From the NCBI GenBank assembly GCA_023459055.1, contig JAEWVR010000015.1, positions 186,001-250,000 on the forward strand: a DNA stretch of 64,000 bases, given 5' to 3'. Position 1 is the stretch's first letter; every line of letters begins with the position of its first letter. The DNA comes from Fibrobacterota bacterium (GTDB lineage: Bacteria; Fibrobacterota; Chitinivibrionia; Chitinivibrionales; Chitinispirillaceae). Under the pieces are notes generated by a model. The model was not told the DNA's origin, searched no databases, and saw only the letters and a list, made by a program, of their open reading frames with translations. The translations under genes were made by a program, and so were the position numbers. Below are positions 29,458 through 37,991 of this stretch, piece after piece.

Positions 29458-29890
29458 ATTTTTCCCTTACTCCTGGTTCTGCATCAACCGGACAAAACTA
29501 TAATAATGATAATATAATTTACTCTCATTACATTAATAGATCTATAACTATTTTTATTTTTTGTAATAAACGTATATATCCAACCAATGTAATACCATAG
29601 GGTTATATGATATTTTGAAAATTGATGACTTGTATGGTCTATTTGGCCATTGTTTGTATGTGGTTGAAAATAAATAAGATAAACACAGATCTTGCTTATG
29701 GATACAAATTAGATCGCAAATATGTGCTATAAATCTCACCGAAAAGTTATTTTGTGATTATCGCTGGTTCAGAGGTGATCCTGGATAAACCATGTTTGTT
29801 CAGAGAATCAAAGCCTTTTGCCTGCTGAGTATCCACAAAATAAAACAGCCGGGAATCAGCATAATTCAGAGTTGAAATACAAAGGAAAAT
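29458..29890. other. divergent intergenic region upstream of polA
   Basis: 433 AT-rich bases between two divergent genes. It carries the polA ribosome-binding site AAGGAA just before 29888. Open frames on the minus strand across this region are not supported. No hairpin or clear promoter. Confidence 0.4.
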
Positions 29891-32563
29891 ATGGACGATA
29901 AAAAACTTTACATAATTGATGGACATGCGCTTATTTACAGAGCTTATTATGCACTTGCTAAAAATCCGCTTACAAATTCGAACGGTATTCCTACCGGGGC
30001 TATATATGGTTTTATAAATTATCTGATAAGGCTGATTGAGATCTACAAATGCCCATATCTTACCGTTGTACTTGATAGCAGTGTTAAAACATTTCGTCAT
30101 GAGATGTATGAACAATACAAGGCGAACCGTGATGAAATGCCGGATGAACTGAAGGTACAGATTCCACTTATAAAAGACGTTGTCAATGCATTCAATATTC
30201 CAATAATTCGTCAGGATGGTCTCGAAGCGGATGATTTGATAGCAACACTCACAAAAAGAGCTGTTGATAACGGATTTGATGTGTTTCTTGTTACGAAAGA
30301 CAAGGATCTGATGCAGTTGATCGGGCCACATGTAAAAATGCTTGCGCCGGATGGAACAGGCGTTTTACAACTGTTTGATGAAAAAGATGTGGTTGATAAA
30401 TTGGGTGTGCCACCTGAGAAAGTACTGGATTATTTATCACTAATAGGAGATTCTTCAGACAATATTCCAGGTGTTCCCGGTGTCGGGCCAAAAACAGCAA
30501 TAAAAATTCTCGAAACAGCAGGATCTGTGAATGCGATTCTTGAAAATCCTGATGTCATTGGAAATGTAAAGCTTATACAGAAAATAAAGGATAATATCGA
30601 TAAATTACGTATCAGTAAAGAGCTTGTAACACTTTTTTATGATGCAGAACTTCCCTGCACACTTGATGATCTTAAACGGACTACCCCTGATAGAACTAAA
30701 AGCATGGCTTTTTTCAAGGAGTATGAGCTGCATTCATTTATGAAAAATCCTCTTTTTGGCAAGCAGGAAACTATAACTGTTTCGAAAACAATCGTAAGCG
30801 ATATGAAGGATATACCTGCAGCAATTAACCGGATCACTTCCGAACAACGTTTATGCTTCATGCTGATTACTGATGATCTTATTCCGCGGGCTTGTGATCC
30901 GATAGGTATTGTAATTGCATTCAGTGAATCAGAAACGCTGTATATTCCTGTAAAAAATCAAAACGGGTCTGAAGAGAGCAGCGTTCTTGATATGTTTAGG
31001 CCGGTTTTTGAAAATCCGGCGATCCGCAAAACAGGGTACAATCTAAAAGCAGAGTATCAGGTACTCAAAAATGCAGGTATTTTGCTTGACGGAATATCGT
31101 TTGACATAATGGTGGCAGCCTATGTTATTGATCCGGGTAAGCGTGCTTTTGATATTGACTCTCTTATGACTGAATGGCTGGGAAATCAGCGTATAATGTC
31201 TGCAGATATTGATAAAAGCAGAAAAGAAAAAACGCTTGCCGGTGTCACTGTCGAAAGCATATCTGTATATGCATGTCAAACTGCCGCAGCATTGTTTCAA
31301 CTTGCAGCAAAACTCTCACAAGCGCTTGATGAAATGAATGGAAGAAAACTGTATAATGAAATCGAGATTCCGTTAATAACTGTACTTGCAGAGATTGAAT
31401 GGTATGGCATGCTTATTGACACAAAACTACTGAAAGAATTTTCCAGGGATTATACATCAACATTAAATTCAATCGCGGTATCAGTGTATGAAATGGCAGG
31501 GGAGGAGTTTAACCTGAATTCACCAAAGCAGATTGGTGAGGTTCTATTTGACAAACTCGGACTTCCTGGGGCAAAAAAAACAAAAAGCGGAACGCACTCA
31601 ACAAGTTTTGAGATCCTTGAAAATCTTGCGGAAAAATTTCCCGTTGTTCAAAAAATACTCGATTACAGAGAGATACAAAAACTCCTGTCAACATATATCG
31701 ATGCTTTACCGCAACAGATACTTGAAAAGACCGGACGCGTTCATTCATCGTTTAATCAGACTGTTGCCGCAACTGGCAGATTGTCAAGCACAAATCCCAA
31801 TCTTCAGAATATACCTATTCGTACTGACGCCGGACGAAGAATCAGAGAAGCATTTATCGCTAAAGATGATTCACTTCTTGTCAGCGTAGATTATTCACAG
31901 ATTGAGTTGAGAATTCTCGCTCATTTGTCAAATGACCCGTTTCTTATTGACGCATTTAACCAAGATCAGGATATTCATACTCAGACGGCATCAGCGATAT
32001 TCGGTACATTTCCTGAGATGGTAACTCCCGACATGCGCCGTACTGCAAAGACTATTAACTTCGGGCTGATGTATGGAATGGGTCCTATGAATTTATCACG
32101 ACAGCTCGGAATCTCATTTGGGGAAGCACGGGATTTTATTACCAGATATTTTGCCCAGTTTCCGACAATTAAAAAATTCATGGAATCAACGATCGAATTT
32201 GCACGTGTTCATGGGTATACAGAAACCCTTTTTGGTCGTCGGCGATATCATCCCGAAATAAACATTAAAAACAAAATTGTACGTGAAGCTGCAGAGCGAA
32301 CGGCGATCAACACTCCTGTACAGGGGACTGCTGCTGACATAATGAAAATTGCCATGATCAATATACAGAACGAAATAAAACCATTCTGCCCGGCGGCAAA
32401 GATGATACTGCAGGTGCATGATGAACTTGTGTTTGAAGTACCAGCTGATCATGCGGAAAAATTTCGCCTGTGGGTTATAGGAAAAATGAGCAGTGCATGC
32501 AGCTTGCATGTTCCGCTTAAGGTTGAAGGTGGCTGTGCACACAACTGGAGTAATGCACATTGA
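29891..32563 (+). CDS. polA: DNA polymerase I
   Basis: Repair and Okazaki-fragment maturation polymerase, 890 residues. The 5'-3' exonuclease domain (about 1-290) has DGHALIYRAYYA, DGLEADDLIATL and DSSDNIPGVPGVGPKTA. A 3'-5' exonuclease-like domain follows (about 310-490). The polymerase domain (about 500-890) has motif A SVDYSQIELRILAHLS, motif B RRTAKTINFGLMYG and motif C LQVHDELVFE. The proofreading acidic residues appear lost: the region aligned with the E. coli FDTETD motif reads MLITDD, KYD is KAE, and the last Asp region reads YACQTAAA, as in Pol I proteins without proofreading such as Taq and Bacillus. Confidence 0.97.
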   Translation: MDDKKLYIIDGHALIYRAYYALAKNPLTNSNGIPTGAIYGFINYLIRLIEIYKCPYLTVVLDSSVKTFRHEMYEQYKANRDEMPDELKVQIPLIKDVVNAFNIPIIRQDGLEADDLIATLTKRAVDNGFDVFLVTKDKDLMQLIGPHVKMLAPDGTGVLQLFDEKDVVDKLGVPPEKVLDYLSLIGDSSDNIPGVPGVGPKTAIKILETAGSVNAILENPDVIGNVKLIQKIKDNIDKLRISKELVTLFYDAELPCTLDDLKRTTPDRTKSMAFFKEYELHSFMKNPLFGKQETITVSKTIVSDMKDIPAAINRITSEQRLCFMLITDDLIPRACDPIGIVIAFSESETLYIPVKNQNGSEESSVLDMFRPVFENPAIRKTGYNLKAEYQVLKNAGILLDGISFDIMVAAYVIDPGKRAFDIDSLMTEWLGNQRIMSADIDKSRKEKTLAGVTVESISVYACQTAAALFQLAAKLSQALDEMNGRKLYNEIEIPLITVLAEIEWYGMLIDTKLLKEFSRDYTSTLNSIAVSVYEMAGEEFNLNSPKQIGEVLFDKLGLPGAKKTKSGTHSTSFEILENLAEKFPVVQKILDYREIQKLLSTYIDALPQQILEKTGRVHSSFNQTVAATGRLSSTNPNLQNIPIRTDAGRRIREAFIAKDDSLLVSVDYSQIELRILAHLSNDPFLIDAFNQDQDIHTQTASAIFGTFPEMVTPDMRRTAKTINFGLMYGMGPMNLSRQLGISFGEARDFITRYFAQFPTIKKFMESTIEFARVHGYTETLFGRRRYHPEINIKNKIVREAAERTAINTPVQGTAADIMKIAMINIQNEIKPFCPAAKMILQVHDELVFEVPADHAEKFRLWVIGKMSSACSLHVPLKVEGGCAHNWSNAH

Positions 32564-32577
32564 AACAATGAGAATGA

Positions 32578-33072
32578 TTAAGGAATAATTTTATCAAAAC
32601 AATCGATAACTGTTTTCAGGTAGATGACAATCATTCCCATGTTGTCATCACTAAGTTCAATGCCACGATCGGGTTCCTCATCAAGTTTTGAAATGATAAA
32701 ACGCAGAAGTTCCGGTTGATGATATTTCGACATGATTCTTTCAACTGTATCCAGAAACTCAGATTCAGATTCACCAGCGAGGTATTCAAGCATCTGAATG
32801 TTTCTATTTTCATAACTGTCAAGATCATTCCCTGTAATCACTGCTATATCGCTATAGATTCCATTAAGTATCTGCCAGATCATTACACCCATGAAAAGCA
32901 GCGCTTCGCGTTCCTGTTCAGAAAGGATATCATGACCAGTCGCCATCAGGTAGGTCAGCAGAAATGGTTGTTTTTGGCCAAGATCATGCACCAATGCAGG
33001 AATCACATCCGGATCAAGATCCTCCATTGAGTTCCAGCTGGTATCAATTGTCTCTATATCTAAATTTATCAC
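32578..33072 (-). CDS. conserved-looking hypothetical protein
   Basis: A 164-residue acidic, mostly helical protein with no signal peptide. The segment LSEQEREALLFMGVMIWQIL could be amphipathic rather than membrane-spanning. Not recognised. It is convergent with polA (14 bases apart). A consistent codon pattern and the lack of a competing frame support a real gene. Confidence 0.6.
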   Translation of the reverse strand: MINLDIETIDTSWNSMEDLDPDVIPALVHDLGQKQPFLLTYLMATGHDILSEQEREALLFMGVMIWQILNGIYSDIAVITGNDLDSYENRNIQMLEYLAGESESEFLDTVERIMSKYHQPELLRFIISKLDEEPDRGIELSDDNMGMIVIYLKTVIDCFDKIIP

Positions 33073-33202
33073 ACTATTCCTTTTTTAACCACGACATGTT
33101 CCACTTTTGAGGCCTGGTCAGCACATAAAAGCAGTATTATGTATTACCTTTAAAATACATGTTAACTTTTACACCATGCAAACGCATTAATCAGGACTTT
33201 TA

Positions 33203-33427
33203 ATGAGCGACTCAGGAGCCAATTCGGGTAAGGAGAAAAGCAGCATTGTAGTATTCTTAGTGCTATTTTCCTGCTATATAGTTACTGTAATGACTTGGGG
33301 TATATTATCATTTATAACAATCGGTCACACTACTAAACTATTGCGATTTAACGCTGAAATATATATTTATAAAGAAAACAGACAAAAAGGATTCGCATTC
33401 GTATGGGAATTAACCTGTGTAAATTGA
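33203..33427 (+). CDS. possible small single-pass membrane protein
   Basis: A 74-residue frame with a hydrophilic N-terminus, one long hydrophobic stretch (VVFLVLFSCYIVTVMTWGIL) and a basic tail. AGGA lies 6 bases before the ATG. It overlaps the following acetyltransferase gene by 25 bases, which is unusual. It may be a real small protein or a chance frame; not recognised. Confidence 0.3.
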   Translation: MSDSGANSGKEKSSIVVFLVLFSCYIVTVMTWGILSFITIGHTTKLLRFNAEIYIYKENRQKGFAFVWELTCVN

Positions 33428-33915
33428 CAGCGTGTGATATTGATGAATCATATGAACTTATCTCAAATGTAACGCTTGCCATGCGAAGTGCCGGAATTAA
33501 TCAGTGGGATTCAATCTATCCTGATAAGGAAATAATAGAGTACGATATAAAAGGTGGAAATGCATATGGTTATTTTTGTAATTCCTTACTTGCGGGATAT
33601 ATTGCTTTAAATGATGAATATCCACCTGAGTACGATTCAATTGCATGGAATTACAAAGGTAAAACGCTGATTGTACACAGGCTTGCAGTTGCAGAAGAGC
33701 ATCAGCGTGAGGGTATAGGCACAATTCTGATGAACTTTGCGATTTCGTATGCAAAGGAAAACATGTATGATACCATCCGGCTTGATGCATATGCTGTCAA
33801 TACCTCCTCAAATGCACTTTATTCTAAACTGGGATTTCGAAAAACCGGGGAAATCAACTTTCGAACCGGCCTTTTTTATTGTTATGAGATAGAGGTAAAG
33901 GAGTACAGGTTGTAA
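33403..33915 (+). CDS. GNAT-family N-acetyltransferase
   Basis: Transfers an acetyl group from acetyl-CoA to an unidentified amine. The fold is recognisable from KTLIVHRLAVAEEHQREGIG, the pyrophosphate-binding motif A (QREGIGTILM), and the C-terminal NTSSNALYSKLGFRKTGEI, which matches NxxAxxLYxKxGF of motif B. 170 residues, full length. The stop overlaps the next gene start by one base (TAATG), so the two acetyltransferases are translationally coupled. Confidence 0.88.
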   Translation: MGINLCKLTACDIDESYELISNVTLAMRSAGINQWDSIYPDKEIIEYDIKGGNAYGYFCNSLLAGYIALNDEYPPEYDSIAWNYKGKTLIVHRLAVAEEHQREGIGTILMNFAISYAKENMYDTIRLDAYAVNTSSNALYSKLGFRKTGEINFRTGLFYCYEIEVKEYRL

Positions 33916-34364
33916 TGAGTTTTACGTTTACTGTTATTGACAAATATAAACTGGATAAAATTCAAGAGTTATGGGAAAAACTAAATGAGTTACATTTGAA
34001 GGATTCTTTTCATTTTAAGGAACATTACAAGTCATTCACATTTAAAGAGCGTTGTCTTAAATTTATGGCTGTTCCCGATGACAAACTGCGAATTGAAACT
34101 ATTCAGGACAGTGATTTGTGTATAGGTTATTGTATCGCATCTATAACTGATACTGTTGGAGAAATCGATTCCATATATGTAGAATCTGCTTTCAGAAAGT
34201 ATGGACTCGGAAGTTGTCTTGTTGATAATAGTATACAATGGCTCAAGAATAATCATTGTCAAAAGATAATGGTCAGTGTTGCTGCCGGACATGAATCGGT
34301 ATTTGAATTCTATCAAAAGTTTAATTTCTATCCTCGAGTGACTTATTTACAATTAAAAGAATAA
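33915..34364 (+). CDS. GNAT-family N-acetyltransferase
   Basis: 149 residues with the GNAT core: GEIDSIYVESAFRKYGLGSC (beta4 and acetyl-CoA-binding loop) and HESVFEFYQKFNFYPR (motif B). Coupled to the preceding acetyltransferase by a one-base overlap. Substrate unknown. The sequence differs from its neighbour, so they are distinct family members rather than a recent duplication. Confidence 0.83.
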   Translation: MSFTFTVIDKYKLDKIQELWEKLNELHLKDSFHFKEHYKSFTFKERCLKFMAVPDDKLRIETIQDSDLCIGYCIASITDTVGEIDSIYVESAFRKYGLGSCLVDNSIQWLKNNHCQKIMVSVAAGHESVFEFYQKFNFYPRVTYLQLKE

Positions 34365-34441
34365 CCCAACTTCCCAGCAGGAAAAGAAATGAAATTGAAG
34401 TATTATTACTTTGATTACAGGTGATATTAAATTAATGTAAT

Positions 34442-34478
34442 AAAAAAAATGCAGGTACATAATAAAAAATGTACCTGC
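34442..34478 (-). terminator. intrinsic terminator of etfBA
   Basis: GCAGGTACAT (34451-34460) and ATGTACCTGC (34469-34478) form a perfect 10-bp stem with an 8-nt loop. Read on the minus strand it is followed by a T-run (complement of 34442-34449), right after the etfA stop. Confidence 0.85.
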
Positions 34479-34523
34479 AAATTTTCCTGTCTTGTCAGTC
34501 GTAACTCGTAATGAGTCGAAACC

Positions 34524-35723
34524 TTACTTACCGGAACGTTCCCTGAATGCTTTTGTCAATGCAGGTACGATTTCGTTAAGGTCTCCGACAATACCAAGGT
34601 TTGCAATCTGAAAAATATCCGCATTCGGATCTTTATTAATTGCAATGATAAAATCTGATGACTGCATTCCGGCCATGTGCTGAACAGAACCGCTGATACC
34701 GCATGCAATATAGAGTTTTGGACAGACTGTTTTTCCTGTTTGTCCGACCTGGTGCGAATAGGGGATCCAGCCGTTGTCAACTGCTGCACGGCTTGCACCA
34801 ACAGCACCGCCCAGAACCTCTGCAAGTTCGCGAAGCATCGCAAACTTTTCTGCACTACCCATACCGCGTCCGCCCGATACAACGATATCTGCTTCAGTGA
34901 TATTGATTGTTGATTCGATATCCTTGATAATATCGATAATTTTTGTACGTTCAAACGGAAGCACTTTGTCAATATTATGAATGACAACCTCACCGGTTCT
35001 GCTTTCGTTTTTTACTGCAGCTTTCATAACCTTGTGACGCACTGTTGCCATCTGCGGTCTGTGATGCGGGCAGATGATTGTTGCCATAAGGTTACCACCG
35101 AACGCCGGGCGTGTTCCAAGGAGAAGCTTTTTCTCTGTGTCAATATCGAGTTTCGTACAGTCGGCAACAAGACCGCCATACACACGTGCGGCAACTTTAG
35201 GAATAAATGAACGGCCGACTGCAGTTGCACCGGCAAGTACAATTGATGGTTTCTCTTTGTTGATAAAATCGGAAACAATCTGGCAATAGGTGTCATCCTG
35301 GAAATGTTCAAGACTTTCTCCGTTGACATAGAATACTTTGTCAACACCATATTTTACAAGCTCTTCAGCCTGTTTCTGCATGTTGTGACCCGGGAAAATC
35401 GCATACAGCTTTTCGCCGAGCTGATCTGCAAGCTTACGGCCTTCACCGATCATCTCGTATGATACACCATTGATCACACCTTCACGCTGTTCAACAAAAA
35501 CGGCAATGTTTTTATACTGGCTGATATCAACACCGCTGCTTGATTCTTTTTCAATGGTAATTGCCTGATATTTTTTACATGCCTCAACGCATGCAGCACA
35601 CAGAGTGCATTTTGACATATCAATAACAGCTTTTTTGTCAATAATCTGAATTGCACTGACAGCGCAGGAGCGCACGCAGAGGCTGCACCCGATACATTTT
35701 TCAAGACTTACTTTAATACCCAT
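34524..35723 (-). CDS. etfA: electron transfer flavoprotein alpha subunit with N-terminal 2x[4Fe-4S] ferredoxin domain
   Basis: Carries the FAD of the ETF heterodimer. Residues 1-60 hold two cluster motifs, Cys10/13/16/20 and Cys39/42/45/49. The ETF alpha N-domain follows (about 68-250), then the FAD domain (about 270-399) with SRAAVDNGWIPYSHQVGQTG, ACGISGSVQHMAGM and AINKDPNADIF. The fused ferredoxin form is typical of anaerobes, where ETF couples to ferredoxin- or NAD-linked dehydrogenases, some with flavin-based electron bifurcation. No acyl-CoA dehydrogenase or lactate dehydrogenase partner lies next to it. The Shine-Dalgarno GGGGGTGAG lies 5 bases before ATG. Confidence 0.95.
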   Translation of the reverse strand: MGIKVSLEKCIGCSLCVRSCAVSAIQIIDKKAVIDMSKCTLCAACVEACKKYQAITIEKESSSGVDISQYKNIAVFVEQREGVINGVSYEMIGEGRKLADQLGEKLYAIFPGHNMQKQAEELVKYGVDKVFYVNGESLEHFQDDTYCQIVSDFINKEKPSIVLAGATAVGRSFIPKVAARVYGGLVADCTKLDIDTEKKLLLGTRPAFGGNLMATIICPHHRPQMATVRHKVMKAAVKNESRTGEVVIHNIDKVLPFERTKIIDIIKDIESTINITEADIVVSGGRGMGSAEKFAMLRELAEVLGGAVGASRAAVDNGWIPYSHQVGQTGKTVCPKLYIACGISGSVQHMAGMQSSDFIIAINKDPNADIFQIANLGIVGDLNEIVPALTKAFRERSGK

Positions 35724-35737
35724 GAGTGCTCACCCCC

Positions 35738-36526
35738 TTATTTTACAACGCCAAGGTCGTAGATTGTGTTATAAATTTTGTCAACCATTACAGGTACTTC
35801 ACCACTGATTTTCTCACCCCCGGATTTCCGTTCAGGAACAAATGAACGTAATACCTGTGTCGGGCTTCCTTTGAGACCAAGTTTACCGGCATCAACAGAA
35901 AGTGCTGACGCATTAATCGTGTTGATTGTTGCAGACTTTGCTTTCATCTTACCCTTAAGTGATGCCATTCTCGGAGTATTGATCTCCTTGACAACGGTCA
36001 TAAGGCCGGGAAGCGGCATCTCGACGACATCATAGCCCTCTTCCATAAGGCGTTCCACTTTGATTGATGTCGCTGTGATTTCTTGAACTTTACGAACCCA
36101 TGCAACATAGGGGAGATTTAACATTTCGGCAATTCCGGGGCCAACCTGTGCCGTATCACCGTCAATCGCCTGTTTACCACAGATAATCAGATCAACCTGA
36201 CCGAGTGTCTTGATACCGCTTGACAATGTGTATGATGTCGCCCAGGTGTCTGAACCTGCGAATGCCCGGTCGGTAATAAGGTAACCTTCATCGGCACCCA
36301 TTGCAATTGCACTGCGAAGTGCGCTTTCAGCCTGCGGAGGACCCATGGTCACAACTTTTACAACGCCACCAACTTTTTCCCTGATCCTGATAGCTTCTTC
36401 AATCGCATATTCATCAAAGGGATTTACGACAGCCTCGACTCCATCCCTTATAAGCGTACCGGTCTCAGGATTGATTTTAACCTGCGTTGTACCGGGTACC
36501 TGTTTGATACACACTACAATGTTCAC
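35738..36526 (-). CDS. etfB: electron transfer flavoprotein beta subunit
   Basis: 262 residues beginning MNIVVCIKQVPGT, with VVNPFDEYAIEEAIRIRE and GKQAIDGDTAQVGPGIAE, the nucleotide-binding motifs of EtfB. The DGDTAQVGP loop is present in NAD-using bifurcating ETFs as well as AMP-binding ones, so the mode cannot be decided by eye. The start is GTG at 36526 with AAGGAGG 7 bases upstream. It is the first gene of etfBA; etfA begins 14 bases after its stop. Confidence 0.95.
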   Translation of the reverse strand: MNIVVCIKQVPGTTQVKINPETGTLIRDGVEAVVNPFDEYAIEEAIRIREKVGGVVKVVTMGPPQAESALRSAIAMGADEGYLITDRAFAGSDTWATSYTLSSGIKTLGQVDLIICGKQAIDGDTAQVGPGIAEMLNLPYVAWVRKVQEITATSIKVERLMEEGYDVVEMPLPGLMTVVKEINTPRMASLKGKMKAKSATINTINASALSVDAGKLGLKGSPTQVLRSFVPERKSGGEKISGEVPVMVDKIYNTIYDLGVVK

Positions 36527-36864
36527 GCCATTCCTCCTTGCGCAAAACGCGCTTTATTATATATAGGTTCTATTACTTTCTATGAGAATGCATTCAAAAA
36601 TAGTTATTGACCCTCAGTGTGGCAAATTCAATGTGATAACGTTCAGGAGAAAATCGTTCTGGAAGCAGGAAAAAACGAAAAAAACAATTAGATAGAGTGA
36701 TACTGAAGACCACAAGACTCATATAAATGATGTAATAATAAGATACACCTGGTTTGGAATTGGTTACAATGTACTTGTTAAAAGCAGTTGATAATTTAAC
36801 GGCGGTGTCGCAATGTACCTTTTTTACCACCAGCGTGTACGCATGTTGTCATAAAATTGTTCAA
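36527..36864. other. intergenic region upstream of etfB
   Basis: AT-rich stretch holding the etfB ribosome-binding site next to 36527; the etfB promoter presumably lies here but cannot be placed. A minus-strand open frame at 36594-36830 has no ribosome-binding site and no recognisable product. Confidence 0.4.
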
Positions 36865-36897
36865 AAAAAAGAGAAAGTTTTAAACTTTCTCTTTTTT
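36865..36897 (-). terminator. intrinsic terminator of the PEP-CTERM gene
   Basis: GAGAAAGTTT (36871-36880) and AAACTTTCTC (36882-36891) are flanked by A6 and T6, giving a near-perfect symmetrical hairpin that can work in both directions. It lies 23 bases after the PEP-CTERM stop codon. Confidence 0.85.
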
Positions 36898-36919
36898 GAC
36901 TAAAAATTCTAAATCGAAG

Positions 36920-37660
36920 TTATTTTCTTTTTCTGATAACGAATGCACCACCAAGGCTTGTGAGACCGATGAGCATAAGAGAGAGAGAGCATGGTTCGGG
37001 AACGTTAGAAGTTTTCTCAGTTGTCAAAGAGAGTTTGAAACCTTCATTGTAAAAATGACAGTCAGCATCAATACCTAAACCGAAATTTCCATCATTGAGA
37101 TAGGAAGTCAATGTAGCCAACTCTGAATCAGAGAAGTTTACAGTTACATCGTAGGATGGAAACTTTCCATAATAGCCATCAAATTTGACTTGAACTCCCT
37201 CAGAAGGGTTAGCATACATGCCCTCAGAGCCAGTAAAAACGTTATAATTAAGACGGGTTAAATTAACAGTACCATAGGTACTTTCTTTACCAGCAAAATA
37301 GTCATCATCTTTTCCGTAGCCATAGCCCATATTTTGATCATTGTATGTAGTTACACCTTCAGGAGCCCACCAGAGGAGGTCAATAAAGAGAGCATTCCAT
37401 TCATTGAGCTCCCAGTTACGAAGATTCTGGATTTTTAGAGAAGCACCTGTAACCGTCTCACCATTTTCCAATGAAAGTCCGGATATTCCCCAGGATGTAG
37501 CTTTATCATGAGATAAATCACTCAAATCAGCTGGATTTGGTGTAAACTGGTAATTTTTTGTAATGGTGTTAACACCATTTACAGTAACATCTGCCGTACT
37601 GATAAGACCTGCAAAGCTTACTGATGTCGCGAGTAGGATGCTGCATAACAATTTGTTCAT
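36920..37660 (-). CDS. PEP-CTERM sorting domain protein, secreted
   Basis: The signal peptide MNKLLCSILLATSVSFA is followed by a beta-rich domain of about 200 residues rich in Tyr, Asn and Gly, and a C-terminal tripartite sorting tail: VPEP, a hydrophobic helix (CSLSLMLIGLTSLGGAFVI) and RKRK. This is the PEP-CTERM signal recognised by an exosortase, which cuts at the tail; these proteins often go to the surface or extracellular matrix. The start is placed at ATG 37660 (GAG lies 5 bases upstream); a GTG two codons earlier is less likely. Exosortase genes are not in the window. A sigma-54 promoter lies 50 bases upstream. Only one PEP-CTERM protein was seen here. Confidence 0.88.
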   Translation of the reverse strand: MNKLLCSILLATSVSFAGLISTADVTVNGVNTITKNYQFTPNPADLSDLSHDKATSWGISGLSLENGETVTGASLKIQNLRNWELNEWNALFIDLLWWAPEGVTTYNDQNMGYGYGKDDDYFAGKESTYGTVNLTRLNYNVFTGSEGMYANPSEGVQVKFDGYYGKFPSYDVTVNFSDSELATLTSYLNDGNFGLGIDADCHFYNEGFKLSLTTEKTSNVPEPCSLSLMLIGLTSLGGAFVIRKRK

Positions 37661-37709
37661 ATACACTCACTTTTCTAAAGATGAATTTAACAACTCCTGC
37701 AGTAAATTA

Positions 37710-37725
37710 AGCAATAAGTGTGCCA
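37710..37725 (-). promoter_or_regulatory. sigma-54 (-24/-12) promoter
   Basis: On the minus strand TGGCAC (37725-37720), 5 bases, TTGCT (37714-37710): an excellent match to the RpoN consensus TGGCAC-N5-TTGCW. Expected transcription start is near 37699, leaving a leader of about 40 bases before the PEP-CTERM start codon. Confidence 0.8.
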
Positions 37726-37991
37726 TTAGAAAAATAATCTTTTTATGAAGATATCTGATACACCTTGTAAAAACTTAAATGCTGTGTCGAAAAATTTTAC
37801 ACTTTACAGTTCAGAAACAAACGTATTGCTATTTCGCCGAGGCTAAAAAAGGACTGTCTGTTTCCTTGTGCAGGATGGGTAACAAGCTTTCTGCTGGAAT
37901 GAAAACGTGACAAAAAATTCATTACAACAATCAGGGCAAAGCAAAGGAGCAAATCCTTCTTTTACATCACCTCACTTCAATAAATTAACGT
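37726..37991. other. non-coding region upstream of the sigma-54 promoter
   Basis: 266 bases between the promoter and the stop of the next minus-strand gene. An enhancer site for a sigma-54 activator would be expected here, but no clear inverted repeat was found. Confidence 0.35.

Noticed and set aside
29747..30331. Long minus-strand frame of 194 codons across the polA start
   Set aside because: Shadow of polA; no ribosome-binding site and no recognisable product.
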